A stretch of 20,085 bases of DNA from Bacillota bacterium (lineage in GTDB: Bacteria; Bacillota; Clostridia; Christensenellales; CAG-138), in NCBI GenBank assembly GCA_016288175.1, contig JAEEYN010000181.1:1-20085 (forward strand). The letters are read 5' to 3'. A program made the translations under genes and the position numbers. Below the pieces are notes generated by a model, which saw nothing but the letters and a program-made list of their open reading frames with translations, was not told where the DNA came from and ran no database searches. Each line of letters starts with the position of its first letter. Within the stretch, counting starts at the first letter, position 1. Shown in pieces: positions 1-6,427 of this stretch.

Positions 1-411
1 ACAGGAAAACACGGTGCCGGTCGTATTGAAGCTGCTGCCTTCGGGATAGAAGACCATGCAGGACGAGGAAACGACAGAGCCCTGCACGCCGCCCTGTTCG
101 GCGAGTGCCGTACCGCCTGCACGCTGAACGGCAAGCAGGACGTCGCCCTTTACGATGGAACCCTCGACAAACTCAAGCTTTTCGCTGTCATAGGGGACCC
201 TGATGGTAAGCGCGCTTGCCTGATAGTCACCGGAAAGGTTGACCGTCATGGTGAAGGTGCCGCCCTGTTCGACCTCTTCTTTATCGGTGGTGATAAAGAT
301 GCTCGGGGTCTCACTGGGAGTGACTTTGTGGTTCTGGATTTCCGCCATTGCGGGCACTGCAAGAGCAAGCACCATAACAACAGCAAGAAGCGCCGAGAGG
401 AATCTCTTCAT
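1..411 (-). CDS. Secreted cohesin-domain protein, 5' part only (runs off left edge)
   Basis: The first 137 codons of a minus-strand gene are present; the 3' end lies beyond base 1. The start is an ATG preceded by AAAGGAGAA at a good distance. Residues 1-23 form a classical signal peptide (MKRF, then a hydrophobic core ending AVPAMA). From about residue 38 the sequence (ITTDKEEVEQGGTFTMTVNL, then ASALTIRVPYDSEKLEFVEG) has the opening strand pattern of cohesin type I or cohesin-like beta-sandwich domains. Cohesins bind dockerins or mediate cell-surface assembly; the protein should be exported. A dockerin protein is encoded about 11.5 kb away (11954-13432), but nothing here shows that the two bind. 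The gene is monocistronic from its own promoter with a leader of about 230 nt. Whether more cohesins, an anchor or a dockerin follow cannot be seen. Confidence 0.85.
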   Translation of the reverse strand, partial: MKRFLSALLAVVMVLALAVPAMAEIQNHKVTPSETPSIFITTDKEEVEQGGTFTMTVNLSGDYQASALTIRVPYDSEKLEFVEGSIVKGDVLLAVQRAGGTALAEQGGVQGSVVSSSCMVFYPEGSSFNTTGTVFSC

Positions 412-639
412 ACTATTTCTCCTTTATAGTTTTGAGCCTTTCCCGCCCGTAAATCTGGCGGGCGGCATAGAATCGATTTCGCTTTTCAGCGGAAGACTGC
501 GCCGATTGGCGCGGGGGGAAAAGAGGAACACGGGAGGGTTTGGATGAATACGCGGATCCTGTCCGCAGCGGTGCAGGCCGGTCTGAGCTTCCGCGTACAC
601 TGTCAGTATTTTCAGCACACAAAAGTGCACTTTGAACCA
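412..639 (-). other. Long 5' leader of the cohesin gene, non-coding
   Basis: About 230 nt of predicted transcribed leader contain no credible gene. Two hairpins are visible: CCGCCCG/CGGGCGG (443-449 with 459-465, 9-nt loop), ending about 20 nt before the ribosome binding site, and GCGCC/GGCGC (499-503 with 508-512). I do not recognise a known riboswitch class. The rest of the 412-767 gap holds the promoter and the terminator listed separately. Confidence 0.5.
622..633. promoter_or_regulatory. 12-bp perfect palindrome just downstream of the cohesin promoter
   Basis: AAAGTGCACTTT is a perfect palindrome covering roughly +7 to +18 of the predicted cohesin transcript, a common place for a repressor operator. 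No second copy was seen nearby and no regulator is assigned, so the operator role is inference. Confidence 0.4.
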
Positions 640-645
640 AAGTAT

Positions 646-674
646 ATAATACAACAATGCTTTTGAATTGTCAA
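646..674 (-). promoter_or_regulatory. Sigma-A promoter of the cohesin gene
   Basis: On the minus strand TTGACA (669-674) is followed by a 17-nt spacer and TATTAT (646-651), a near-consensus vegetative promoter. Transcription should start near 639. The core around the -10 (GTTGTATTATA) is shared with the promoter of the small peptide gene at 1078-1106. Confidence 0.85.
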
Positions 675-715
675 GCTATCAATTCAATATATAGGAAAGT
701 CTGTAAACAATGCGT

Positions 716-750
716 AAAAAAAACCGCTGCCGGGAAAGCAGCGGTTTTTT
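716..750 (-). terminator. Rho-independent terminator after the small peptide gene
   Basis: A 9-bp GC-rich stem (722-730 with 738-746, loop CGGGAAA) is flanked by A-runs and T-runs on both sides, so it can work in both directions. It lies 17 nt past the stop of the 768-902 gene and before the cohesin promoter, insulating the two units. Confidence 0.85.
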
Positions 751-767
751 ATAAGCCTTTTAGGTAA

Positions 768-902
768 TCAGATATCTTCATCCTCGTCTTCGATGCTGTC
801 AACACCGATATCGTCGTTGCCGCTGGGCTGAGAATCGGTAATAACATCGTGCTTTTCAAAGCGGATGACTTCCATTTCGAGTTCTTCGTACTTCGTTTTC
901 AC
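768..902 (-). CDS. Small acidic peptide of 44 residues, unknown function
   Basis: The start is a GTG preceded by AAAGGAGGG with a 6-nt spacing; an upstream in-frame extension to 1106 is rejected because it has no ribosome binding site and would begin inside the promoter. The N-terminal half (YEELEMEVIRFEKHDVITDS) is followed by a very acidic tail ending DSIEDEDEDI. There is no cysteine, no signal peptide and no membrane segment. From memory, Clostridia genomes contain many unnamed short proteins starting with a pattern like K-Y-E-x-P-x-x-E-x-I-x-F-x-x-x-D-V-I-x-T-S, which this matches; I could not verify that by search. The gene has its own near-consensus promoter, a leader of about 170 nt and a terminator, so it is a genuine monocistronic unit. 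It could be a ribosomally made signalling or precursor peptide, or an acidic binding protein; no modification enzyme is clearly attached to it. Confidence 0.75.
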   Translation of the reverse strand: MKTKYEELEMEVIRFEKHDVITDSQPSGNDDIGVDSIEDEDEDI

Positions 903-1071
903 TGTTTTCCCTCCTTTCGCGGGCAGCTGCGCTTCAACCGGAAACGCCGCCTTCGAATTTCTGAAAAGAATATTTATCTTCACGCCGCTCTTCCGGCTTT
1001 CCGTTTCGGGCGTTCGCGAGGCGCCGCGGAAACGACCGGAAGCAGGGCATAAAAAATCACTGTTAACGTTC
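903..1071 (-). other. Structured 5' leader of the small peptide gene
   Basis: This stretch of about 170 nt lies between the predicted transcription start and the GTG. On the minus strand the motif CGTTTCC occurs twice (1028-1034 and 940-946). Between them lies one complementary GGAAA segment (within 998-1003), which could pair with either copy. No recognised riboswitch consensus was seen. The functional meaning is speculative. Confidence 0.35.
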
Positions 1072-1077
1072 CGAGTT

Positions 1078-1106
1078 ATAATACAACTTCTATGGGAAAA
1101 AGTCAA
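1078..1106 (-). promoter_or_regulatory. Sigma-A promoter of the small peptide gene
   Basis: TTGACT (1101-1106), a 17-nt spacer and TATTAT (1078-1083) on the minus strand. The TGA inside the -35 hexamer is also the stop codon of the upstream oxidoreductase gene, so the promoter begins exactly where that gene ends. Confidence 0.85.
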
Positions 1107-2626
1107 GATATATTTGCGGATTCTGTTGGATATAATTTCGCTTTCGCAATCTTCGATCCGACATCCGCGCCGCTCATCCGCCGCAAAAGCTCATCCGCTC
1201 TTTCCGCCGCCCGTTTTCCCGCCGATGCGGCGATCGGGAGCCCTCCCGGCGGCTGCTGCCACTGCGTTGCGAGGAGGACGTTCGAAAGCCCCTTGACCGC
1301 GCAGCCCGCGGGCCGCGGAAGAAAGCGGGACGAAAAAGCGAAGCTCATATATGAGCCGAATTCCGAACCGAAATACCGGCTGTAGGTCGCCGGCGTCCAG
1401 ACGTCCGCCGCGCCGAGCTTTCCCGCAAGAACCGGTAAAGCCTTTTCGATCGCTTCGGCAGCCGCTTCGGCGAGTTCCGTTTTCTTCTTTTTATATTGTT
1501 CCTCATCCGCCGCAAGCGCAGTAAGCTTTCTTGCCTCCGCTTCATCGAGGAACGCCAGTGTCTGGATGATGTTCTTCCCCGGCGGAGCGAAACCCGGCTC
1601 ATGCGAAAATTCCCGGAGAGCGATCCTGCCGAACGCGGCGAAGGAGCGGTGGTTTTCGGGCAGGTCGATCACAAAATCTCCGCTGAACGGAAGCTTTTCG
1701 CTGCCGCACTCAAAGGCGCAGTGCCAGCTTGAGAAACGGAAGAGGCGGCGGTCTTCGGTCATCCGCGCGATCTGCGCCGGCATCGGAGCGGGGATCACCT
1801 TCCCGAACAGCGCCGCGGGATCGGCGGCAAGAACAAAAGCATCCGCCGAAAGCTCCTCCCCGCCGCCGAGCATCAGCGAGACAGCCCTGTTCCCCTTCAG
1901 TTTGAGCTTTTCGGCTTCCCTGCCCGTCAAAAGGATCCCGCCGAGGCTTTCGAAGCGCGAGGCTATCCTCTCCGCCATCGCCGTCGAACCTCCGCGCGGC
2001 ACTCCGGCGTTATGCCCGCAGAAATCGGACATGACGAAGATCAGCCCGAGCGAGCCGAATTTTTCCGTTAAAAACGAAGTCAAAAAGCGGCGGATCAGCG
2101 GACTTTTGAATTTTTCCGCGAGCTCCCCCGCCGTAAGGCGGTAATACCGAAACAGAAGCGGCAGCGCGGCGGCGCGGGCGGCAGGGCCGGAGCTTTCGTT
2201 ATGCCCCTCCCCGGCGATCCCGCAAAAGCCCTGCACGGCGCGCACGGCACGGATCAGTTTTTCCGTTTCGCGCCGATCCTCCGGGGAAAGCGCGAGCATA
2301 TCCCGCCGCAGCCTTTCGATATCGCTGTAAAGCGACAGGCGTTTTCCCTCGTATTCGCAGGTAAAAAGGCTCTCGCCGATATGCACCGGGATATCTCCGA
2401 GCGCGCCGAGCTCGCGCCAGACGCCGTACATCTCCGACGCCGGGTTCGTTCCGCAAAGCCAGTGAACGCAGTTGTCGATATGGAACCCGCGCCTGTCCCA
2501 GCCGGTCAGATTTCCGCCCGGAAAAGCGTTTTTTTCAACGATGACCGCGCTGTGTCCCGCAAGAAGCGCGTAAATGCCGCAGGAAAGGCCGGAAACTCCC
2601 CCGCCGATAATGAGTATTTTTGCCAT
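1103..2626 (-). CDS. FAD/NAD(P)-dependent oxidoreductase, phytoene desaturase (CrtI) family
   Basis: The 507-residue protein starts at an ATG preceded by AAGGAGG; a 25-residue upstream extension has no other support. The N-terminus carries the Rossmann dinucleotide motif GxGxxG (residues 8-13, ILIIGGGVSG) followed by an acidic residue, E31, after VIV, and GGNLTGW, as in amine-oxidase/CrtI-type flavoproteins. The C-terminal stretch NVLLATQWQQPPGGLPIAA matches the second FAD-contact region that closes this family near the C-terminus. Length is typical (about 490-520). The family includes carotenoid desaturases, retinol saturase-like enzymes and many uncharacterised anaerobe proteins. With no phytoene synthase nearby, a carotenoid role is not supported and the substrate is unknown. 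It probably acts in the cytoplasm or at the membrane. It lies downstream of the ABC operon terminator and no clear promoter was found in the 86 nt before it. Confidence 0.85.
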   Translation of the reverse strand: MAKILIIGGGVSGLSCGIYALLAGHSAVIVEKNAFPGGNLTGWDRRGFHIDNCVHWLCGTNPASEMYGVWRELGALGDIPVHIGESLFTCEYEGKRLSLYSDIERLRRDMLALSPEDRRETEKLIRAVRAVQGFCGIAGEGHNESSGPAARAAALPLLFRYYRLTAGELAEKFKSPLIRRFLTSFLTEKFGSLGLIFVMSDFCGHNAGVPRGGSTAMAERIASRFESLGGILLTGREAEKLKLKGNRAVSLMLGGGEELSADAFVLAADPAALFGKVIPAPMPAQIARMTEDRRLFRFSSWHCAFECGSEKLPFSGDFVIDLPENHRSFAAFGRIALREFSHEPGFAPPGKNIIQTLAFLDEAEARKLTALAADEEQYKKKKTELAEAAAEAIEKALPVLAGKLGAADVWTPATYSRYFGSEFGSYMSFAFSSRFLPRPAGCAVKGLSNVLLATQWQQPPGGLPIAASAGKRAAERADELLRRMSGADVGSKIAKAKLYPTESANIS

Positions 2627-2663
2627 AGAGCCTCCTTCTGTACTTGGTGCTTGCTGCTTCCAG

Positions 2664-2712
2664 TTTGCCCGAATGCAGGGCAAAATATCAGCGCCGGGCA
2701 AATCAGCGCCGG
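2664..2712. repeat. Short inverted and direct repeats upstream of the oxidoreductase gene
   Basis: TTTGCCC (2664-2670) and GGGCAAA (2678-2684) form a perfect 7-bp inverted repeat with a 7-nt loop. The block ATCAGCGCCGG occurs twice (2687-2697 and 2702-2712), each preceded by GGGCAAA, with a 3-nt insertion (ATA) in the first copy. The cluster sits between the ABC operon terminator and the oxidoreductase start. It could be an operator, an RNA hairpin or a small tandem duplication. Confidence 0.4.
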
Positions 2713-2749
2713 AAAAAAACGGTACGGCCGCATTCAGGCAGCCGCACCG
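2713..2749 (-). terminator. Rho-independent terminator of the DUF2325-ABC operon
   Basis: On the minus strand a 9-bp stem CGGTGCGGC/GCCGTACCG (2741-2749 with 2720-2728, one G-U pair) is followed directly by seven T residues (2713-2719). It lies about 28 nt past the permease stop. Confidence 0.85.
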
Positions 2750-2776
2750 GCAAAAAGGAGGAACCGATGGTCCGTA

Positions 2777-5047
2777 TTATTCGTCGATCTTAAGAGCCTC
2801 CACCATATTTATTTTTTTGCTCTTGGCGGCGACCATGAGACTCACTGCGATCGATACGCCGAAGGTCACGAGGATGCTTACGGAATAGGTCAGCACGCCG
2901 AGGCTCAGCCGGAGCTCGTATTCGCCCGCGAGCGCCTTGATCAGGTATTGGAGCACTCCGACTCCCGCCGGAAGGCCTATCAGAACGCCGATCACGGTCA
3001 GCCACAGATTCTGCCCGATCAGCAGTCTGCCGATATGCTTATCACGGAAGCCGAGCACCTTGAGCGTTGCAAGCTCCCTGCTGCGCTCGACGTAGCTCAT
3101 AACGCCGAGGTTATACAGCACTATGACGCCGAGCACGATCGCCGCGGCCATCAGGATCACGATCATCATATTCATGAGCTCCATGAATTTATCATAGGTA
3201 TCCATAAGGGTTCTTTTATCCTGTTTTCCGGTGATCGCCGAATGCTCCGGGATGTTTTCAACGGATTCGTTGGTGTATATCGAGGTTATGCGGTATTCGA
3301 CGCCGAGCTTTTCCGCACAGCGGGCGGTCATTGCGATGCTCTCCGTCATTACGGAACGGTAATAGCCGGCGACCCGCACGCGATACGTCCTGTCACTCCC
3401 ATAGGGCGAGAATTCGATCTCCTCCCCCACCTTCGCCCTGTCAGCAAGCCGCATACAAAGGTAGACTCCGTCATCCGTGAGGCGGATATGCCCGCTCTTT
3501 TCGGCGGGGAAGCGGATCAGATCGTGATCCGCGCTGTAGATCATCAGCGCCACGGTGTCGCCGTCGAGGCTTACGCCGGAAGCCGATTCGAAATCCCCGT
3601 TCAATTCCCCGGCAAGAACGAGGGCTTCACTCTTTTCGGCCGTTTCGGAGAGATTCACCTTCGTATTATAATTGCTGACGTCCTCATCGAGAACCTTCAT
3701 AAAGTATTTGAGCGTATCGCGCATCCCGAGGCCGCCGACGAGCAGGATCATGCAGCCGACGATGCCGACGAGCGTCATTGCGGAGCGGTTCTTATGCCTC
3801 ATCAGATCGCGAATATTCCATTTCGTACCGAAGCTGAACCTTTGCCAGACGGGCAGCCGCTCGACAAAGCTCTTTTTCATGCGCTTCGGAGTGTACGGAC
3901 GGAGCGTTTCCGCGGCGGTGCCGCGGAGCATTTTTCTGACGGAGAAAAAGCTTATCGCCGTCAGAACGGCAACTGTCAGAACGATCACCGGTATGCAGAA
4001 GAACGGCATGACGAGCTTCCACTCCGGAAGATCAAAATAGGTGCTCATCATTCCAAATGGGCTCATGATGAGCGCGGCAATGCCGTAGCCGAGCAGCACG
4101 CCAAGCGCCGTGCCGAGCGCCCCTATCGCCAGCCCGTAGCTCGTATAATGGGTCATGATGTGTCTGTCGCGGAAGCCAAGCGCCTTGAGCGTTCCGATCT
4201 GCGTCTTTTCCTTCGCCGTTATCCGGTGCATCGTCGTTGCCATCGTCAGCACGGCGATCGCAAGAAACAGCACGGGGAGGATCGAGCCCATCGTCTTGCC
4301 TTCCTCCGCCTCGCCCATCGCCTCCTTATAGACGGTGTGATCCTCCTTGCCGACGAGCTGAACGGTTTTGCCGAGGGCGGAATTCACCTTTTCCTCGAGC
4401 GCCTTTTTATCGAGAGCGGAGATCAGGTTGATCTGCGGATAGAATACGCGTCCGACGGCGTTTTTGAGGAGCTTAGGCGAGATATACGCAAAGCCGAAGG
4501 TGCTGTAATCCGGCATGACCTGATTGCTGTCCGCGACGCAGATCATGTGCTCGCTGCTCTTGGCGAGGGCGGCTACCTTTGCGGTTATTTCAGCGCCTTT
4601 ATAAGTCAGCGTCAGCTCGTCGCCGAGCTTTATCCCGTTCGCCTGTGCGAACCTGTCGGAAAGATAAATGCCTTCGCTTTCCGGCGAATAGTCTTCACCG
4701 GAGGTTATCGTCATCACCGAGACGTTGTAATCCTCCGAAACGTCGAGCGCAACGGATTTCTTCGTATCCTGCAGGCCGACGTTGACCGAAAGATAGCGCG
4801 TTGCCGCATCCACGCCTTCGATATTCTTGATTTTTTCGATATCTTCCTTTGAAAATCCCGTTTCGGAATACAGCCGATAATCAGCATATGCGGTTTGCTC
4901 GAGGAACTCTCCGACGTCCTCCTCGATGCTCTTCCACTCGATGTTGAAGCCGAGGAATACGCCGACGCCGATCGCTACCATGATTATCATGGAGATGAAC
5001 TGCGCCTTATAGCTCCGGGCAGTACGGAAAAGCTTTTTTACAAGCAT
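2777..5047 (-). CDS. ABC transporter permease, two FtsX-like domains
   Basis: The 756-residue membrane protein starts at an ATG after AAGGAGGG. Hydrophobic segments are at about 17-36, 254-273, 303-328, 346-369, 423-442, 626-646, 680-703 and 719-741. This is the layout of a fused two-domain FtsX/ABC3 permease: one N-terminal helix, a large extracytoplasmic domain (37-250), three helices, then the same plan repeated. Each half has the conserved cytoplasmic coupling loop after its first C-terminal-block helix (GTLKALGFRDRHI at 285-297; ELATLKVLGFRDKHI near 658-672). Such permeases work with LolD/MacB-type ATPases in export of peptides or lipids, in mechanotransmission or in antibiotic resistance. 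The partner ATPase is the gene 12 nt upstream. Substrate unknown; the operon context with DUF2325 and HMA proteins hints at a metal- or stress-linked role (inference). Confidence 0.9.
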   Translation of the reverse strand: MLVKKLFRTARSYKAQFISMIIMVAIGVGVFLGFNIEWKSIEEDVGEFLEQTAYADYRLYSETGFSKEDIEKIKNIEGVDAATRYLSVNVGLQDTKKSVALDVSEDYNVSVMTITSGEDYSPESEGIYLSDRFAQANGIKLGDELTLTYKGAEITAKVAALAKSSEHMICVADSNQVMPDYSTFGFAYISPKLLKNAVGRVFYPQINLISALDKKALEEKVNSALGKTVQLVGKEDHTVYKEAMGEAEEGKTMGSILPVLFLAIAVLTMATTMHRITAKEKTQIGTLKALGFRDRHIMTHYTSYGLAIGALGTALGVLLGYGIAALIMSPFGMMSTYFDLPEWKLVMPFFCIPVIVLTVAVLTAISFFSVRKMLRGTAAETLRPYTPKRMKKSFVERLPVWQRFSFGTKWNIRDLMRHKNRSAMTLVGIVGCMILLVGGLGMRDTLKYFMKVLDEDVSNYNTKVNLSETAEKSEALVLAGELNGDFESASGVSLDGDTVALMIYSADHDLIRFPAEKSGHIRLTDDGVYLCMRLADRAKVGEEIEFSPYGSDRTYRVRVAGYYRSVMTESIAMTARCAEKLGVEYRITSIYTNESVENIPEHSAITGKQDKRTLMDTYDKFMELMNMMIVILMAAAIVLGVIVLYNLGVMSYVERSRELATLKVLGFRDKHIGRLLIGQNLWLTVIGVLIGLPAGVGVLQYLIKALAGEYELRLSLGVLTYSVSILVTFGVSIAVSLMVAAKSKKINMVEALKIDE

Positions 5048-5059
5048 GCGCCGCCCTCC

Positions 5060-5761
5060 TTACCAATCTATATCCTCTGCCGCGGCAGGCGATTGCTGCT
5101 CCTCGAAGGAAAGAAGCCTTCCGTTCTTCACTCGGATCACGATATCCGCCATCCGCGCGATATTCTGGTTATGGGTAACGATGACGATAGTCTTGCCGTA
5201 GGTACGCGCCATTGAGAGAAGGAGCCGCAGAACGGCAACACCGGTCTGCGAATCGAGCGCGCCGGTCGGTTCGTCGCAAAGCAGTATTTTGGGGTTCTTT
5301 GCAAGTGCCCGCGCGATCGAAACGCGCTGCTGTTCGCCGCCGGAAAGCTCCGACGGAAAATTGTTTCTGTGGTCTGAAAGGCCGACCTTGGCAAGCATTT
5401 CAATGGGATCCAGCGCATCCTTCGCGATCTGCTTCACGAGCGAAACGTTTTCATATACCGTCAGGGTCGGGATCAGATTATAAAACTGGAACACGAAGCC
5501 TACAATGGATGCGCGGTAATCCGCGAGCTCATCGCGGTCAAGCGTTGAAATATCCCGCCCGCAAACGCGGATCGTGCCGCTCGTCGGGCTGTCCAACCCG
5601 CCGAGAAGATTCAACAGAGTGCTTTTGCCCGCGCCGCTTGGACCGAGGATCACAACGAATTTGCCCTCATTAAGTTCAAAGCTGACTCCGTCCAGCGCTT
5701 TGAGCTCGTGATCGCCCGCAGTGTAGATGCGCGTCACGTCCTTAAACTCCACTATCGCCAT
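5060..5761 (-). CDS. ABC transporter ATP-binding protein (LolD/MacB type)
   Basis: The 233-residue ATPase has a complete set of motifs: Walker A GPSGAGKST (residues 40-48), Q-loop (VFQFYNLIPTLTV), ABC signature LSGGEQQR, Walker B ILLCDEPTGALD and switch histidine (VTHN). The VFQFYNLIPTLTVYENV and EPTGALDSQTG segments are typical of the subfamily that pairs with FtsX-like permeases. The ATG follows an AAAGGACGGGG ribosome site and starts 15 nt after the HMA gene stop; the permease starts 12 nt after this gene ends, so the two form one transporter. It acts on the cytoplasmic face of the membrane. The C-terminal tail of about 15 residues (QQSPAAAEDIDW) is variable. Confidence 0.95.
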   Translation of the reverse strand: MAIVEFKDVTRIYTAGDHELKALDGVSFELNEGKFVVILGPSGAGKSTLLNLLGGLDSPTSGTIRVCGRDISTLDRDELADYRASIVGFVFQFYNLIPTLTVYENVSLVKQIAKDALDPIEMLAKVGLSDHRNNFPSELSGGEQQRVSIARALAKNPKILLCDEPTGALDSQTGVAVLRLLLSMARTYGKTIVIVTHNQNIARMADIVIRVKNGRLLSFEEQQSPAAAEDIDW

Positions 5762-5776
5762 ACAATCCCCGTCCTT

Positions 5777-6046
5777 TCACTTTACCGTTCTGTAGCCGAA
5801 AAGGCTTTTTTCGACCTGACAGGAGGAAGCCTCCCCCGGGGTATAGCCCGTCCGCTCGATGGTCGCTTGCAGACGCCGAGCGTCGATCGGCTGTTCCGAA
5901 ACAATCTCGGCAAAGCCCTTTACGCTGTTGGCCGAAACCTTTTTAAGCAGATTTTCGCCCTCGAATTCCCGGCGGATCGCTTCTTTTATATGGGCCTCGC
6001 ACATTGCGCAGGCCATGTCCTTGACCGCAACAGTCGTTTTGTACAT
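5777..6046 (-). CDS. HMA-like CxxC protein (putative heavy-metal-associated domain)
   Basis: The 89-residue protein resembles a copper-chaperone/HMA fold: a first strand MYKTTVAVKDMAC, then the metal-site pattern C-A-M-C (13-16) and a helix EAHIKEAIRREF. A strand with VSANSVKGFAEIV follows, then a second helix DARRLQATIERTGYT. The C-terminal extension (CQVEKSLFGYRTVK) is longer than in CopZ. Similar proteins in Firmicutes are annotated as heavy-metal-associated-domain proteins; whether this one binds Cu(I) or another metal is unknown. It starts at an ATG after GGGGGAACAG, 15 nt downstream of the DUF2325 gene, and is co-transcribed with the ABC genes. It has no signal peptide, so it should be cytoplasmic. 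Confidence 0.75.
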   Translation of the reverse strand: MYKTTVAVKDMACAMCEAHIKEAIRREFEGENLLKKVSANSVKGFAEIVSEQPIDARRLQATIERTGYTPGEASSCQVEKSLFGYRTVK

Positions 6047-6061
6047 TATACTGTTCCCCCT

Positions 6062-6337
6062 TCAGGCGATGTGTTCGTCAAGTATCAGCCGCAGCGCGGA
6101 GATGGAGCTCGAATGACAGCGCGCGACCTTCGTTCTGACGTCCAGCTCGTTCAGCGCGCAATGCACCATCTTATGCGATACCGTGCTCGTAAAGAGTATC
6201 AAAAGATCCGGCGAACCAATGTTTTTCAGTCCGTTAGTCATTTTCGGATAGACCTTCGCTCGGCAGTTGTATTCTCCGCAAAGCTCCTTGTATTGGCGCA
6301 CCATGCACTCGTTCCCGCCGACTATAACAACGCTCAT
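6062..6337 (-). CDS. DUF2325 family protein
   Basis: The 91-residue protein opens with the DUF2325 signature MSVVIVGGNECM. It continues with the segment DLLILFTSTVSHKMVHCAL and the motif RCHSSSISALRLIL near the C-terminus, all characteristic of this Firmicute family of small cytoplasmic proteins with a Rossmann-like first strand. Its biochemical role is not known; from memory, family members often sit beside ferrous-iron (Feo) or metal genes. It is the first gene of the four-gene operon, with AGGAAGG seven nt before the ATG. The leader carries two copies of a 16-bp palindrome, so expression is probably repressor controlled. Confidence 0.85.
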   Translation of the reverse strand: MSVVIVGGNECMVRQYKELCGEYNCRAKVYPKMTNGLKNIGSPDLLILFTSTVSHKMVHCALNELDVRTKVARCHSSSISALRLILDEHIA

Positions 6338-6354
6338 ATGATATCCTTCCTGTG

Positions 6355-6370
6355 GTTAGCATCTGCTAAC
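6355..6370. promoter_or_regulatory. Operator-like palindrome, copy 2 (leader of DUF2325 gene)
   Basis: GTTAGCATCTGCTAAC has GTTAGC/GCTAAC arms and lies just upstream of the ribosome binding site. It repeats the arms of copy 1, 48 bp away. The paired sites suggest a dimeric repressor; the arms resemble DtxR-family metalloregulator half-sites, but a TetR-type repressor is also possible. Confidence 0.65.
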
Positions 6371-6402
6371 TCTTTTTGTTTTATAAAAGCGGCCGCCAAT
6401 CG

Positions 6403-6418
6403 GTTAGCGGCTGCTAAC
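6403..6418. promoter_or_regulatory. Operator-like palindrome, copy 1 (at transcription start)
   Basis: GTTAGCGGCTGCTAAC lies about +4 to +19 relative to the predicted start of the DUF2325 operon transcript, a classical repressor position. Its six-base arms are identical to those of copy 2 at 6355-6370, while the four central bases differ, which argues for protein binding rather than a duplication. Confidence 0.7.
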
Positions 6419-6427
6419 TACTCATGC

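Noticed and set aside
413..657. Two overlapping 75-77-codon minus-strand frames upstream of the cohesin gene
   Set aside because: One starts inside the -10 region and the other at the predicted transcript start; neither has a ribosome site or protein-like composition.
903..1106. N-terminal extension of the small peptide to 112 residues
   Set aside because: The extension would begin inside the promoter and lacks a ribosome site, whereas the GTG at 902 has a perfect one.
2767..2793. Plus-strand mini-frame ATG-GTC-CGT to TAA after AAGGAGG, eight codons
   Set aside because: It overlaps the permease 3' end in antisense, has no promoter and leads to no plus-strand gene; the ribosome-like sequence is probably chance.
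2201..4852. An 883-codon open frame on the plus strand, antisense to the oxidoreductase and permease genes
   Set aside because: It spans two well-supported opposite genes, a terminator and an intergenic gap, has no ribosome site, and its composition (H, R, D, A rich) is typical of antisense frames in GC-rich genes.
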